NCBI RefSeq assembly: GCF_016918855.1
Contig: NZ_JADKYB010000017.1
Location: 62,001-126,000, forward strand
Source: Actinacidiphila acididurans
GTDB lineage: Bacteria > Actinomycetota > Actinomycetes > Streptomycetales > Streptomycetaceae
Length of the DNA: 64,000 bases
Direction of reading: 5' to 3'
In this document: piece by piece, positions 53,538-61,337 of the stretch
How positions within the stretch are numbered: position 1 is the first letter of the stretch
Layout of the letters: each line of letters opens with the position of its first letter
Notes under the pieces: generated by a model
What the model saw: the letters and a program-made list of their open reading frames with translations, nothing else
The model's database searches: none
What the model was told of the DNA's origin: nothing
Position numbers and translations under genes: made by a program

Positions 53538-53555
53538 TGTTCGCTGTGAGCGCAG
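53538..53555. promoter_or_regulatory. ClgR-type operator upstream of clpP1
   Basis: TGTTCGCTGTGAGCGCAG contains CGCT-GTG-AGCG, an inverted repeat that fits the ClgR consensus CGCYNANRGCG except for one position (recalled, not looked up). Its centre lies about 58 bp before the predicted transcription start, a usual site for an activator. ClgR activates clp and lon genes in actinobacteria. Confidence 0.6.
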
Positions 53556-53710
53556 GGTGCCGGGCCGTGCCCGGGCAACGCCGCAGCGGTACGGGACCGC
53601 GCGTGAGGTGGGGCGATGTGCGCGGCGCGGCGGACACGGCGGTCGTACGGCCGTACGCGGGCGGCACGGGCCGCCCGGGGGCGTACGGGCGACCGGTGGC
53701 CGTACATGCG

Positions 53711-53744
53711 ACGGGCCCGGACGCGGGGTGGCGTCCGGGCCCGT
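53711..53744 (-). terminator. Perfect 14-bp hairpin after tig
   Basis: Arms at 53711-53724 and 53731-53744 pair exactly; loop GGGGTG. It begins seven nt after the trigger factor stop on the minus strand and separates tig from the clpP1 promoter region. Confidence 0.75.
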
Positions 53745-53750
53745 GACGGC

Positions 53751-55148
53751 TCACTGCTCGGCGGGCTGCTCGTCCTCGGCGGCCGCGCCTTCGCCGGAGA
53801 GGGCGGCGGCGTCTACGGTCTCGGCCGTCTCGTCCTCCTCGTCCTCCAGCTCGACGGTCTCACCGTTGGTGTCGGTGACCTTGGCGGCCTCGACGACCAG
53901 GGCCAGCGCCTTGCCGCGGGCGACCTCGCCGACGAGCATCGGCACCTGGCCGCCCTCGACGACGGCCTGGGCGAACTGGTCGGGGGTCATCCCGGAGGAG
54001 GCGGCCCGGCGCACCAGGTGCTCGGTCAGCTCCTCCTGGTTGACGGACAGCTTCTCCTTGCTGACCAGCTCGTCCAGGATGAACTGGGTCTTGATGCCCT
54101 TGACCGACTGGTTCTCCAGCTCGGCGTCGTACTCCTCGCGGGTCTTGCCCTCGCCCTCGAGGAACGACTCCCAGGTCTGCCCGGTGGCCGGGAACTGGTG
54201 GTGCTCCAGGTTGTGCACCCGGGTCTCGATCTCGTCCTTGAGGAGCTTCTCCGGGATCGGCACCTCGACCAGCTCGATCAGGGCGTCCAGCACCTTCTCC
54301 TGCGCCTGGGTGGCCTGGTCGTACGCCTTGACCCGGGCGAGCCGCTTGCGGCTGTCCTCGCGCAGCTCCTCCAGGGTGTCGAACTCGGAGGCGAGCTGGG
54401 CGAACTCGTCGTCCAGGGAGGGCAGTTCGCGGGCCTGGACGTCGGAGACGTCGACCTTGACGGTGGCCGCGACGCCGGCCGCGGAGCCGCCCCGCAGCTC
54501 GGAGGTGAAGGTGGCGGAGCCGCCCTTGGACAGGCCGGTGACGGCCTCGTCGATGCCTTCCAGGAGCTGGCCGGAGCCGATGGTGTAGCTGACGCCGGTG
54601 GCGATGCCGTCGTCCAGCACCTTGCCGTCCACCGAGGCCTCCAGGTCGACGACCACGACGTCGCCCTCGGCGGCGGGGCGGTCGACCGGGGTGGTGGAGG
54701 CGAAGCGGTCGCGGAGCTGCTCCAGGGAGGTGTCCACGTCCTCCTCGGCGACCTCGACGGCGTCCACGACGACCTCGATGCCGGAGTAGTCCGGGATCTC
54801 CAGGGTCGGGCGGATGTCCACCTCGGCGGTGAACTTCAGCTCGTCGCCGTCGTTGAACTCGGTGATGTCGACGTCCGGCTGGCCGAGGACGTTGAGCTCC
54901 CCGCTCTCGACCGCCTCGGTGTAGAACTTCGGCAGCGCTTCGTTGATGGCCTCCTCGAGGACCGCGCCGCGACCGAAGCGCTGGTCGATGACGCGCGCAG
55001 GGATCTTGCCCTTGCGGAAGCCCGGCACCGTGACCTGGTCGTTGATCTTCTTGTACGCCGCGTCGAGGCTGGGCTTGAGCTCCTCGAAGGGCACCTCGAC
55101 AGTGAGTCGAACCCGGGTCGGGTTCAGAGTCTCGACGGCGCTCTTCAC
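53751..55148 (-). CDS. tig: Trigger factor
   Basis: A 465-residue ribosome-bound chaperone. The N-terminal ribosome-binding domain has the signature GFRKGKIPARV near residues 43-53. An FKBP-type peptidyl-prolyl isomerase domain (about 155-240) follows, then a helical C-terminal domain, and an acidic 40-residue tail (ETVELEDEEDETAE). The start is GTG at 55148 with AAGGAG eight nt upstream. It is often transcribed ahead of clpP; here a hairpin separates them. Confidence 0.96.
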   Translation of the reverse strand: MKSAVETLNPTRVRLTVEVPFEELKPSLDAAYKKINDQVTVPGFRKGKIPARVIDQRFGRGAVLEEAINEALPKFYTEAVESGELNVLGQPDVDITEFNDGDELKFTAEVDIRPTLEIPDYSGIEVVVDAVEVAEEDVDTSLEQLRDRFASTTPVDRPAAEGDVVVVDLEASVDGKVLDDGIATGVSYTIGSGQLLEGIDEAVTGLSKGGSATFTSELRGGSAAGVAATVKVDVSDVQARELPSLDDEFAQLASEFDTLEELREDSRKRLARVKAYDQATQAQEKVLDALIELVEVPIPEKLLKDEIETRVHNLEHHQFPATGQTWESFLEGEGKTREEYDAELENQSVKGIKTQFILDELVSKEKLSVNQEELTEHLVRRAASSGMTPDQFAQAVVEGGQVPMLVGEVARGKALALVVEAAKVTDTNGETVELEDEEDETAETVDAAALSGEGAAAEDEQPAEQ

Positions 55149-55336
55149 GGTTGGGTCTCCTTGGGGGCTTTACGTTGGTGGTGGCGGTCCGCGGTGCGTG
55201 GCGTACCAAGGCTGCGCGCGTGCGGACGCCGTCCAGCCATCGTACCCGTAGCACAAGGGTCCCGGGCGGGCCGGGCAGTGCCCGGAGGGGCCGTTGCCGG
55301 CCATGTGCGGGCCGCGTCCGCCGGCCCGCCCCCGCA

Positions 55337-55353
55337 CCGCGGCCCGGCCGCGG
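55337..55353 (-). terminator. GC hairpin after tRNA-Pro
   Basis: CCGCGGCC pairs with GGCCGCGG around a one-base centre, seven nt past the tRNA CCA end. Compact and GC-rich; no U-tract. Confidence 0.4.
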
Positions 55354-55359
55354 AAGTGC

Positions 55360-55436
55360 TGGTCGGGGTGGCCGGATTCGAACCGACGGCCTTCCGCTCC
55401 CAAAGCGGACGCGCTACCAAGCTGCGCCACACCCCG
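55360..55436 (-). tRNA. tRNA-Pro, anticodon TGG (CCA encoded)
   Basis: Acceptor CGGGGTG/CACCCCG, discriminator A, and an encoded CCA (55362-55360). Anticodon stem TCCGC/GCGGA with loop TTTGGGA gives anticodon TGG. T-arm CCGTCGGTTCGAATCCGG is standard. Without CCA it spans 55363-55436. Confidence 0.96.
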
Positions 55437-55545
55437 TTGGTGCGACACGTAGAGTACATGCCGCCACAACTGTGGGCAGCCGGTATTCACCCGCCACTCC
55501 ACCGTTCGACCGGCTACTATGCGATGTGCCAGAATCACCGGGCAC

Positions 55546-55616
55546 GCGGGCGTAGCTCAATGGTAGAGCCCTAGTCTTCCAAACTAGCTACGCGGGTTCG
55601 ATTCCCGTCGCCCGCT
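55546..55616 (+). tRNA. tRNA-Gly, anticodon TCC
   Basis: A 71-nt cloverleaf: acceptor GCGGGCG/CGCCCGC, D-arm AGCTCAATGGTAGAGC, anticodon stem CTAGT/ACTAG with loop CTTCCAA (anticodon TCC), T-arm CGGGTTCGATTCCCG, discriminator T. CCA is not encoded. Its promoter must lie in the 109 nt between it and the divergent tRNA-Pro. Confidence 0.97.
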
Positions 55617-55627
55617 CTTTCTCTGCA

Positions 55628-55667
55628 ACGGCCCAGGTCACGGACGGTTTCCGTGGTCCTGGGCCGT
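55628..55667. terminator. Hairpin between tRNA-Gly and the AraC regulator
   Basis: ACGGCCCAGG...CACGG pairs with CCGTGG...CCTGGGCCGT, 11 nt past the tRNA-Gly end, followed by TTGCGTGT. It also lies about 30 nt after the stop of the opposing AraC-type gene and may serve both. Confidence 0.65.
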
Positions 55668-55697
55668 TTGCGTGTCCGATCTTGTTCCAGGCGGCGG

Positions 55698-56696
55698 TCA
55701 GGGGAGGGAGCGGGTGTCGCGGGCGGCCTCCCCGGGGGGCGGGGCGGTGCGGAGGTGGGAGGTGTGGCGGCCGGGTGGGGCGCCGAACAGGCGCCGGTAT
55801 TCGCGGCTGAACTGGGTGGGGCTGTCGTAGCCGACGAGGTGGCCGACGCCGGCGACGTCGCCCGCGCGGGCGATGAGGAGGGAGCGGGCCTCCTGGAGGC
55901 GGATGCGCTTCTGGAACTGGAGGGGGCTCATGGCGGTGACGTCGCGGAAGTGGCGGTGGAAGGCGGACGGGCTCATCCCGGCCAGCCCGGCGAGGTCGGC
56001 GATGCGCAGCGGCTCCGCGTAGTTGTCGCGGATCCAGCGGATGGCCCGGCCGACGTGGGAGAGGTTGCTGTCGGCCAGGCCGATCCGGGCGACCATGGCG
56101 CCGTGCGGGCCGGTCAGCAGCCGCCACAGGATCTCCCGTTCGACGAGCGGGGCGAGTACGGGCACGTCGGCGGGGTGGTCGAGCAGCCTGAGCATCCGGG
56201 CGACCGCGTCGAGCAGGTCGGGGCCGGCCTCGCCGGTGGCGATCGCGGGCGCGCCGGCCGGGCCGCGGGGGCGTCGTACCGCCGGGGCCTCAAGCAGCAG
56301 CGGGGCGATGGCCGCCGGGCGCAGCGCCAGCCCGACCCCCAGCGCCGGAGTGCGCGGCGTGGCGCCCAGGAAGTGGCCGGTGACCGGCAGGTCCGCGCTG
56401 ACCACCAGGCACTCCCCCGCCCCGTACTCGAAGACCTGGTCGCCGAGCAGCAGCCGCTTGCCGCCCTGCGCCATGACGACCAGCAGCGGTTCGGTCAGCG
56501 AATGGTCCGGCTCGGTGGACTCCACCCTGGACAGCAGCAGCCCGTCGACGGTGGTACGCAGGTCGGGCCGCGCGTGGGCGGCGACGCGGTCGCGGATCTC
56601 GGCCAGCAGCTCGGCGGTGTCGGGCACACCTTCACTGAACCACCGGGTGGAGAGCCGGACAAGCCCGATCGAGGCGGAATCGGCAGGATCGGGCAA
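55698..56696 (-). CDS. AraC-family transcriptional regulator
   Basis: A 332-residue regulator with an AraC-type N-terminal domain (PF06719-like: LLLSRVESTEPDHSLTEPLL, FEYGAGECLVVSADLPVTG) and a C-terminal AraC double HTH (about 215-310, AGMSPSAFHRHFRDVTAMSP, GYDSPTQFSREYRRLFG). It is divergent from the aldo/keto reductase gene across 95 nt and probably controls it, since this regulator type is often paired with an oxidoreductase. The ATG is at 56696. Confidence 0.9.
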   Translation of the reverse strand: MPDPADSASIGLVRLSTRWFSEGVPDTAELLAEIRDRVAAHARPDLRTTVDGLLLSRVESTEPDHSLTEPLLVVMAQGGKRLLLGDQVFEYGAGECLVVSADLPVTGHFLGATPRTPALGVGLALRPAAIAPLLLEAPAVRRPRGPAGAPAIATGEAGPDLLDAVARMLRLLDHPADVPVLAPLVEREILWRLLTGPHGAMVARIGLADSNLSHVGRAIRWIRDNYAEPLRIADLAGLAGMSPSAFHRHFRDVTAMSPLQFQKRIRLQEARSLLIARAGDVAGVGHLVGYDSPTQFSREYRRLFGAPPGRHTSHLRTAPPPGEAARDTRSLP

Positions 56697-56791
56697 GAGG
56701 TCGAGCGGATCGGTCTACCGCGGGCGGGGCGAGTCAGGGTTCGATGAAAGGGACGGCAAGCCAGACATACCGACCCGTTGGGAGCACGATC

Positions 56792-57874
56792 ATGCCGCTC
56801 GACCACTACGTCACCCTCGGCCGCTCGGGGCTGCGGGTCAGCCCGTTCGCCCTCGGCGCGATGACATTCGGAGAGGATCCGGGAGGCGCCGGATGCAGCG
56901 TCGAGGAGTCCGAGCGCATCCTGGCCGCCTACCTCGACCGCGGCGGGAACTTCGTCGACACCGCGAACTTCTACACCAACGGCCACTCGGAGCGGATCCT
57001 CGGCGACTTCTTCGCCGCCCGCCCGGGACTGCGCGACCGCGTGGTGCTGGCCTCGAAATTCTTCACCAACCTCTTCCCCGGCGACCCCAACGGCGGCGGC
57101 GCCGGGCGCCGCTCGGTCATCGCCCAACTGGAGGAGACCCTGCGCCGGCTGCGCACCGACCACCTGGACCTGTACTGGCTGCACAACTGGGACCGCAACA
57201 CCCCGATCGAGGAGACGATGCGGGCCCTGGACGACCTGGTCCGGGCCGGCAAGGTCCGCTACATCGGCTTCTCCAACACCCCCGCCTGGCTCACCGCCCA
57301 GGCCCAGACGACGGCGCTGCTCAAGGGCTGGACCCCGCTGATCGCGCTCCAGGTGGAGTACTCCCTGCTGGCCCGCACGGTGGAGGGCGAACTCGCCCCG
57401 CTCGCCCGCGACCAGGGGATGGCGCTGGTGCCGTGGAGCCCGCTGAAGAACGGCTTCCTGTCCGGGAAGTACCGGCGCGACGTCCAGGTCACCGACTCGG
57501 CCCGCACCGCTTTCGTCGGCGGCCCGAGTGAAGAGGAGTACGCCGTGATCGACGCGGTCGCCGCGGTCGCCGCTGAACTGGGCACCTCTTCGGCGGCGGT
57601 GGCGCTGGCCTGGCTGCGGGCGCGCGAGGGCACCGTGGTGCCGATCGTCGGCGCCCGCCGGGTGGACCACCTGGAGCAGAACCTGGCCGGCCTGGAGGTG
57701 ACCCTCGCCCCGGAGCACCTGAAGGCGCTGGACGAGGTCTCCGCCCCGGTCCTGGACTACCCCGCGCCGATGCACGGCGCGCTGCGGGCCATGCTCCAGT
57801 TCGCCGGGACCACCGTCGACGGCGAGCCGTCCGGGATCTACCCGCCGCTGACGCAGAGCGCCGTGCGGTACTGA
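56792..57874 (+). CDS. Aldo/keto reductase
   Basis: A 360-residue NADPH-dependent oxidoreductase of the AKR superfamily. The catalytic tetrad fits Asp in FVDTANFY and Tyr four to five residues later, Lys in VVLASKFF, and His in LYWLHNWD. The cofactor region is VPIVGARRVDHLEQNL. The ATG at 56792 has GGGAG nine nt upstream; an in-frame ATG at 56744 would add 16 residues. The substrate is probably an aldehyde or ketone but is unknown. Confidence 0.92.
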   Translation: MPLDHYVTLGRSGLRVSPFALGAMTFGEDPGGAGCSVEESERILAAYLDRGGNFVDTANFYTNGHSERILGDFFAARPGLRDRVVLASKFFTNLFPGDPNGGGAGRRSVIAQLEETLRRLRTDHLDLYWLHNWDRNTPIEETMRALDDLVRAGKVRYIGFSNTPAWLTAQAQTTALLKGWTPLIALQVEYSLLARTVEGELAPLARDQGMALVPWSPLKNGFLSGKYRRDVQVTDSARTAFVGGPSEEEYAVIDAVAAVAAELGTSSAAVALAWLRAREGTVVPIVGARRVDHLEQNLAGLEVTLAPEHLKALDEVSAPVLDYPAPMHGALRAMLQFAGTTVDGEPSGIYPPLTQSAVRY

Positions 57875-57929
57875 GTGCCCCGCGCCGCCGGGTGCCGCTG
57901 AATGCCCCCAAGAGCCCGCCGCCACCCGC

Positions 57930-58382
57930 TCAGTCGACCGGAATGCCCCCCGGCGACTTGATCCGCTTCATGATCATCTGCGAGTTCACGTCGGTGACGC
58001 CCGGCAGCGCGATCAGCTTGTCGGTCCAGAAGCGCTCGTACGCGTCGGAGTCCGCGACCGCGATCCGCAGCAGGCAGCCGGGCGCGCCGTAGAGCCGGTA
58101 CGCCTCCACCACGTCGGGCGTCTCCTGGACCTCGGCCTCGAAGGCGGCCACCGAGGCGGGGTCGCGGCGCACCTCCACCGAGGCGAAGACCTCGAAGCCG
58201 CGACCGACGGCCACCGGGTTCACCACGGCGCGATACGTCTGGATCACCCCGTCGTCCTCCAACTGGCGTACCCGGCGCAGGCAGGGGGAAGGCGTCAGCC
58301 CCACCCGCTGGGCGAGTTCCTGGTTGGTCAGCCGGCCGTCGGCCTGCAGCTCGCGCAAGATTCGTCTGTCGATCGCATCCAT
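57930..58382 (-). CDS. Lrp/AsnC-family regulator
   Basis: A 150-residue regulator with a winged HTH start MDAIDRRILRELQADGRLTN, then QELAQRVGLTPSPCLRRVRQLE, and a C-terminal RAM ligand domain (GFEVFASVEV, PGVTDVNSQMIMKRIKSPG). It probably senses an amino acid. The ATG at 58382 has no clear ribosome site. An 18-bp near-palindrome lies 28 nt upstream (separate entry). It is divergent from the asparaginase gene, which may be its target. Confidence 0.92.
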   Translation of the reverse strand: MDAIDRRILRELQADGRLTNQELAQRVGLTPSPCLRRVRQLEDDGVIQTYRAVVNPVAVGRGFEVFASVEVRRDPASVAAFEAEVQETPDVVEAYRLYGAPGCLLRIAVADSDAYERFWTDKLIALPGVTDVNSQMIMKRIKSPGGIPVD

Positions 58383-58409
58383 AGGAGTGGTTTGTAGCAC
58401 GCTTGAACG

Positions 58410-58427
58410 GAATACCGGCCAGTATTC
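58410..58427. promoter_or_regulatory. Near-perfect palindrome, candidate Lrp operator
   Basis: GAATACCGGCCAGTATTC: the 6-bp arms GAATAC/GTATTC are exact, and the six central bases are symmetric except for one pair. It lies in the divergent gap between the Lrp-type gene and the asparaginase, where an autoregulatory site is expected. Confidence 0.6.
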
Positions 58428-58574
58428 GCAATCATATGGCAGGTCTACGCGCATATCATTGTGCTGGAGGGGTACGTAGTCACGGATTGCGCAGTCACAG
58501 ATCGGGCCCGCGAGCGGCGGGCCCGACGCACGGGGGCAACCAGCAGCCGGCAAGCACAGGGAGGCGGAAGCATC

Positions 58575-59654
58575 GTGCGACGCGTCGTGGTCATCAGCAC
58601 CGGGGGCACCATAGCCAGCCGCTGGCAGGGCGACGGGTACGCCGCCGAGGCCGCCGGGCGGGAGGTGCTGGCCGCCGGCGCCGTGCCCGAGGGCGTGGAC
58701 GTCGAGGTGGTGGACCTGTTCACGGTCAACAGCTCCCGGTTGACCACCGGCCACCAGCTCCGCCTGCTGCACGCGGTGCACGAGCACCTCGCCGACCCGT
58801 CGGTGGATGGCATCGTTGTCACCCACGGCACCGACACGCTTGAGGAGTCCGCGTTCTTCGTGGACCTCTTCCACGCCGACCGCCGCCCGGTGGTGTTCAC
58901 CGGCGCCCAGCAGCCGCTGGACGCGGAGGACGGCGACGCGGCCGGGAATCTCTACGACGCGCTGCTGACCGCGGCCACCGGACGAAACATCGGCGCCGTG
59001 ATCGTCTTCGCCGGCCGGGTGTTCGCCGCCCGCGGCACCGTGAAGAAGCACACCACGGGCCTGCACGCCTTCGGCGACCCGGACGGACTGCCGCTGGGCC
59101 GGGTGGAGTTCGGCCGGGTGACCTGGGGGCGCCGGCGGCCGCGGCCGGCCGCGCTGCCGCTGCCCGCGCCCGGGGCCGCCGAGCCCCGGGTGGACATCGT
59201 GATGCACCACAGCGACGCCGACAGCGTGCTGTTCGAGGCCGCGCTCGCGGCCGGCGCGCGCGGTGTGGTGCTCGCCGGCACCGGCGCCGGCAACGCCAAT
59301 CCGGAGATCGCCGACACGGTGCGCAAGGCCACCGGGGACGGTGTCCTGGTGGCGGTCAGTACCCGGGTGGCAGCCGGCGCCGTGGCGCCGATCTACACCG
59401 GCGGCGGAGCGGTGGACCTGGTGGCCGCCGGCGCCCAGTTGGCCGGGGCGCTGCGCCCGGGCCAGGCCCGGATCGCGGTCCTGGCCTCGCTGCTGGCCGC
59501 CGACGCCCTGTCCGGCGCGGCGGCCGGTTCGGATGCCGAGGATGCCGAAGATGCCGACACGGACGCCGAGGCGGTCCTGCGGCAGGTGCTGGGCACCCCC
59601 GGCCAGGCGCTTCCGGCGTCAGAACTTTATCTGGTCGATGGTGTTGGCCACTGA
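58575..59654 (+). CDS. L-asparaginase
   Basis: A 359-residue amidohydrolase that turns asparagine into aspartate and ammonia. The first catalytic Thr is in VISTGGTIAS (residues about 6-15) and the second in VTHGTDTLEESAFF. There is no signal peptide, so it is cytoplasmic. The C-terminal part carries an acidic insertion (GSDAEDAEDADTDAEAV) before the end. The GTG at 58575 has GGAGGCGGAAG upstream; the frame is open further upstream, but without homology. The last 36 bp overlap the end of the minus-strand gene at 59619. Confidence 0.92.
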   Translation: MRRVVVISTGGTIASRWQGDGYAAEAAGREVLAAGAVPEGVDVEVVDLFTVNSSRLTTGHQLRLLHAVHEHLADPSVDGIVVTHGTDTLEESAFFVDLFHADRRPVVFTGAQQPLDAEDGDAAGNLYDALLTAATGRNIGAVIVFAGRVFAARGTVKKHTTGLHAFGDPDGLPLGRVEFGRVTWGRRRPRPAALPLPAPGAAEPRVDIVMHHSDADSVLFEAALAAGARGVVLAGTGAGNANPEIADTVRKATGDGVLVAVSTRVAAGAVAPIYTGGGAVDLVAAGAQLAGALRPGQARIAVLASLLAADALSGAAAGSDAEDAEDADTDAEAVLRQVLGTPGQALPASELYLVDGVGH

Positions 59655-59813
59655 CGTCAGGAACCGGTTGACGGTCGGCGCCATGTTCGTCGAGGCGAGG
59701 AAGAAGCCGAACAGGGCGGCCACCAGCGCCGGTCCCCACTTGATCGACTTGTTGCGGATCAGCACGAACAAGATGACCGCCAGGATGAGCACAGCGGATG
59801 CGGAGATAACCAC
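59619..59813 (-). CDS. 64-aa small membrane protein
   Basis: A 64-residue protein: N-terminal helix ISASAVLILAVILFVLI, a basic NKSIKWG turn, a second helix ALVAALFGFFLAST, and an amphipathic end APTVNRFLTSVANTIDQI. The start is GTG at 59813 with GAGGAAG nine nt upstream. I recall small two-helix proteins of this kind in streptomycetes but no function. It is convergent with and overlaps the asparaginase gene. Confidence 0.75.
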   Translation of the reverse strand: MVISASAVLILAVILFVLIRNKSIKWGPALVAALFGFFLASTNMAPTVNRFLTSVANTIDQIKF

Positions 59814-59993
59814 AGCGGATCACTTCCTCGTCAGGTAATGCCTCGGTCCCGGGGACCGCTCCGCTGCCCCCGCCACGCCCGTTCCCCATGGTGCCATCAC
59901 CCGGCGACACGGGAGACCCGTGTGGCCCATAATCCCATTCCCACCTGGGAGATGAGCGAATCCGCCACATGGCGGCAGCTTGCGCCGGGCAAG

Positions 59994-60011
59994 CCGTGAG
60001 AAGACTCACGG
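59994..60011 (-). terminator. Hairpin after the SpoIIE-type phosphatase
   Basis: CCGTGAG pairs with CTCACGG around AAGA (plus-strand reading), and GGGCGA...TTGCCC extends the stem outward. It lies about 33 nt after the stop of the minus-strand phosphatase gene. Confidence 0.55.
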
Positions 60012-60043
60012 TCGCCCTGAAACGCCGTCACAAGACCCCTGGT

Positions 60044-61186
60044 TCAGTCCCGGCAGACGACGAGCAGCGCCCGGTCGTCGTTGACGTCCTTGGCGACCTG
60101 TTCGATCAACCGCCAGGCGGAGCCGCGGAATCCGGTGGCCACGAACCGGTCGGCCTCCCCTATCAGCCGGTCCATGCCCTCGGCGATGTCCCGCTCGGCG
60201 GTCTCCACCAGCCCGTCGGTGAACAGCAGCAGCACGTCGCCGGACCGCAAGGTGCCCTTGACGCCGAGGAATTCGGCCCCGTCGTACACCCCGAGCAGCG
60301 GCCCCTCGGCGGCTATCGCCTCCCACTGGCCGCTGCCGGCGTGCAGTTGGACGCCGGGCAGGTGCCCGGCGGACAGCAGCTCGTAGTCGCCGCTCTCCAG
60401 GTCGAGCACGAGGTGCACGGACGTGGCGAACCCCTCGTCCCAGTTCTGGCGCAGCAGATAGCCGTTGGCGGCCGGGAGGAAGGAGTGCGGCGGCAGCGAG
60501 CCGAGCAGTCCGCCGAAGGCGCCGGACAGCAGCAGTGAACGCGAGGCCGCGTCCATGCCCTTGCCGGACACGTCGGTGAGCACGGCCTCCAGCACCCGCC
60601 CCTCCGAGGTGCGGGTGGCCACCACGAAGTCGCCGGAGAAGGACTGCCCGCCGGCCGGCCGCAGCGCCATCTCGGCGTGCCAGCCGGCCGGGAGGCGGGG
60701 CAAGCGGCTCTGCACGCGGATGCGTTCGCGCAGGTCGAAGAGCATGGTGTGGCCGCGCCGCCAGGGCACGCCGACCCGGGCCCGGAACTGGGCGATGATC
60801 AGGCCGGTGAGCGCGACCGCGGTCACCACCAGCACGGTGCCGGGGGTGACCCGGGCCGGACCCTCGCGGTAGGGGCCGAGCACCGCCGACTCCGAGACGA
60901 GGGCGACGGCGGAGGCGGCGTAGAGGAGCAGCAGGCTCGCCGGGCGCAGCAGGAGGCCGCCGGTGAGGATGGGCAGCACCAGGGCGCTGGGCGGGCACCA
61001 GACGGGCACGCACACGGTGGTGACGGCCAGGGCCGGCACCGTCAGCAGCAGGACGGCCAGGCCCGTCCAGTCCGGGGCGTCGCCGCGGAAGTAGTCGACG
61101 GCGGAGCGGCGCACGGTGAGCCGGGCCCGGTGCCAGCGCATGCGCCACCGTAGCCCGATACCTTCATTTGCCACCCTCTTTGCCAT
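60044..61186 (-). CDS. Membrane-bound PP2C/SpoIIE-family serine phosphatase
   Basis: A 380-residue protein. Residues about 40-135 form four to five membrane helices (GLAVLLLTVPALAVTTVCVP, VLVVTAVALTGLIIAQFRAR). The C-terminal PP2C/SpoIIE domain has a metal site like SGDFVVATR, LTDVSGKGMDAA, LLLFTDGLVET and the final NDDRALLVV. These enzymes dephosphorylate anti-sigma-factor antagonists or other regulators; no such partner lies next to it. The ATG at 61186 has a weak ribosome site; 61142 (MRWHRARLT) is possible. Confidence 0.9.
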   Translation of the reverse strand: MAKRVANEGIGLRWRMRWHRARLTVRRSAVDYFRGDAPDWTGLAVLLLTVPALAVTTVCVPVWCPPSALVLPILTGGLLLRPASLLLLYAASAVALVSESAVLGPYREGPARVTPGTVLVVTAVALTGLIIAQFRARVGVPWRRGHTMLFDLRERIRVQSRLPRLPAGWHAEMALRPAGGQSFSGDFVVATRTSEGRVLEAVLTDVSGKGMDAASRSLLLSGAFGGLLGSLPPHSFLPAANGYLLRQNWDEGFATSVHLVLDLESGDYELLSAGHLPGVQLHAGSGQWEAIAAEGPLLGVYDGAEFLGVKGTLRSGDVLLLFTDGLVETAERDIAEGMDRLIGEADRFVATGFRGSAWRLIEQVAKDVNDDRALLVVCRD

Positions 61187-61337
61187 GTCCCGGCGACCCT
61201 ACCCATCCGACCTGGCATCGCGCAGGCGGGATGGACTGTGAGACCGGACTCCTCCCCTCGGCGGGAGCTGCCGTGCAGGTCCCGCCGGGGCCGGAAATGT
61301 GTTCGCCCGCACACCGTCCGGCTGGTAGGCAGGATTC

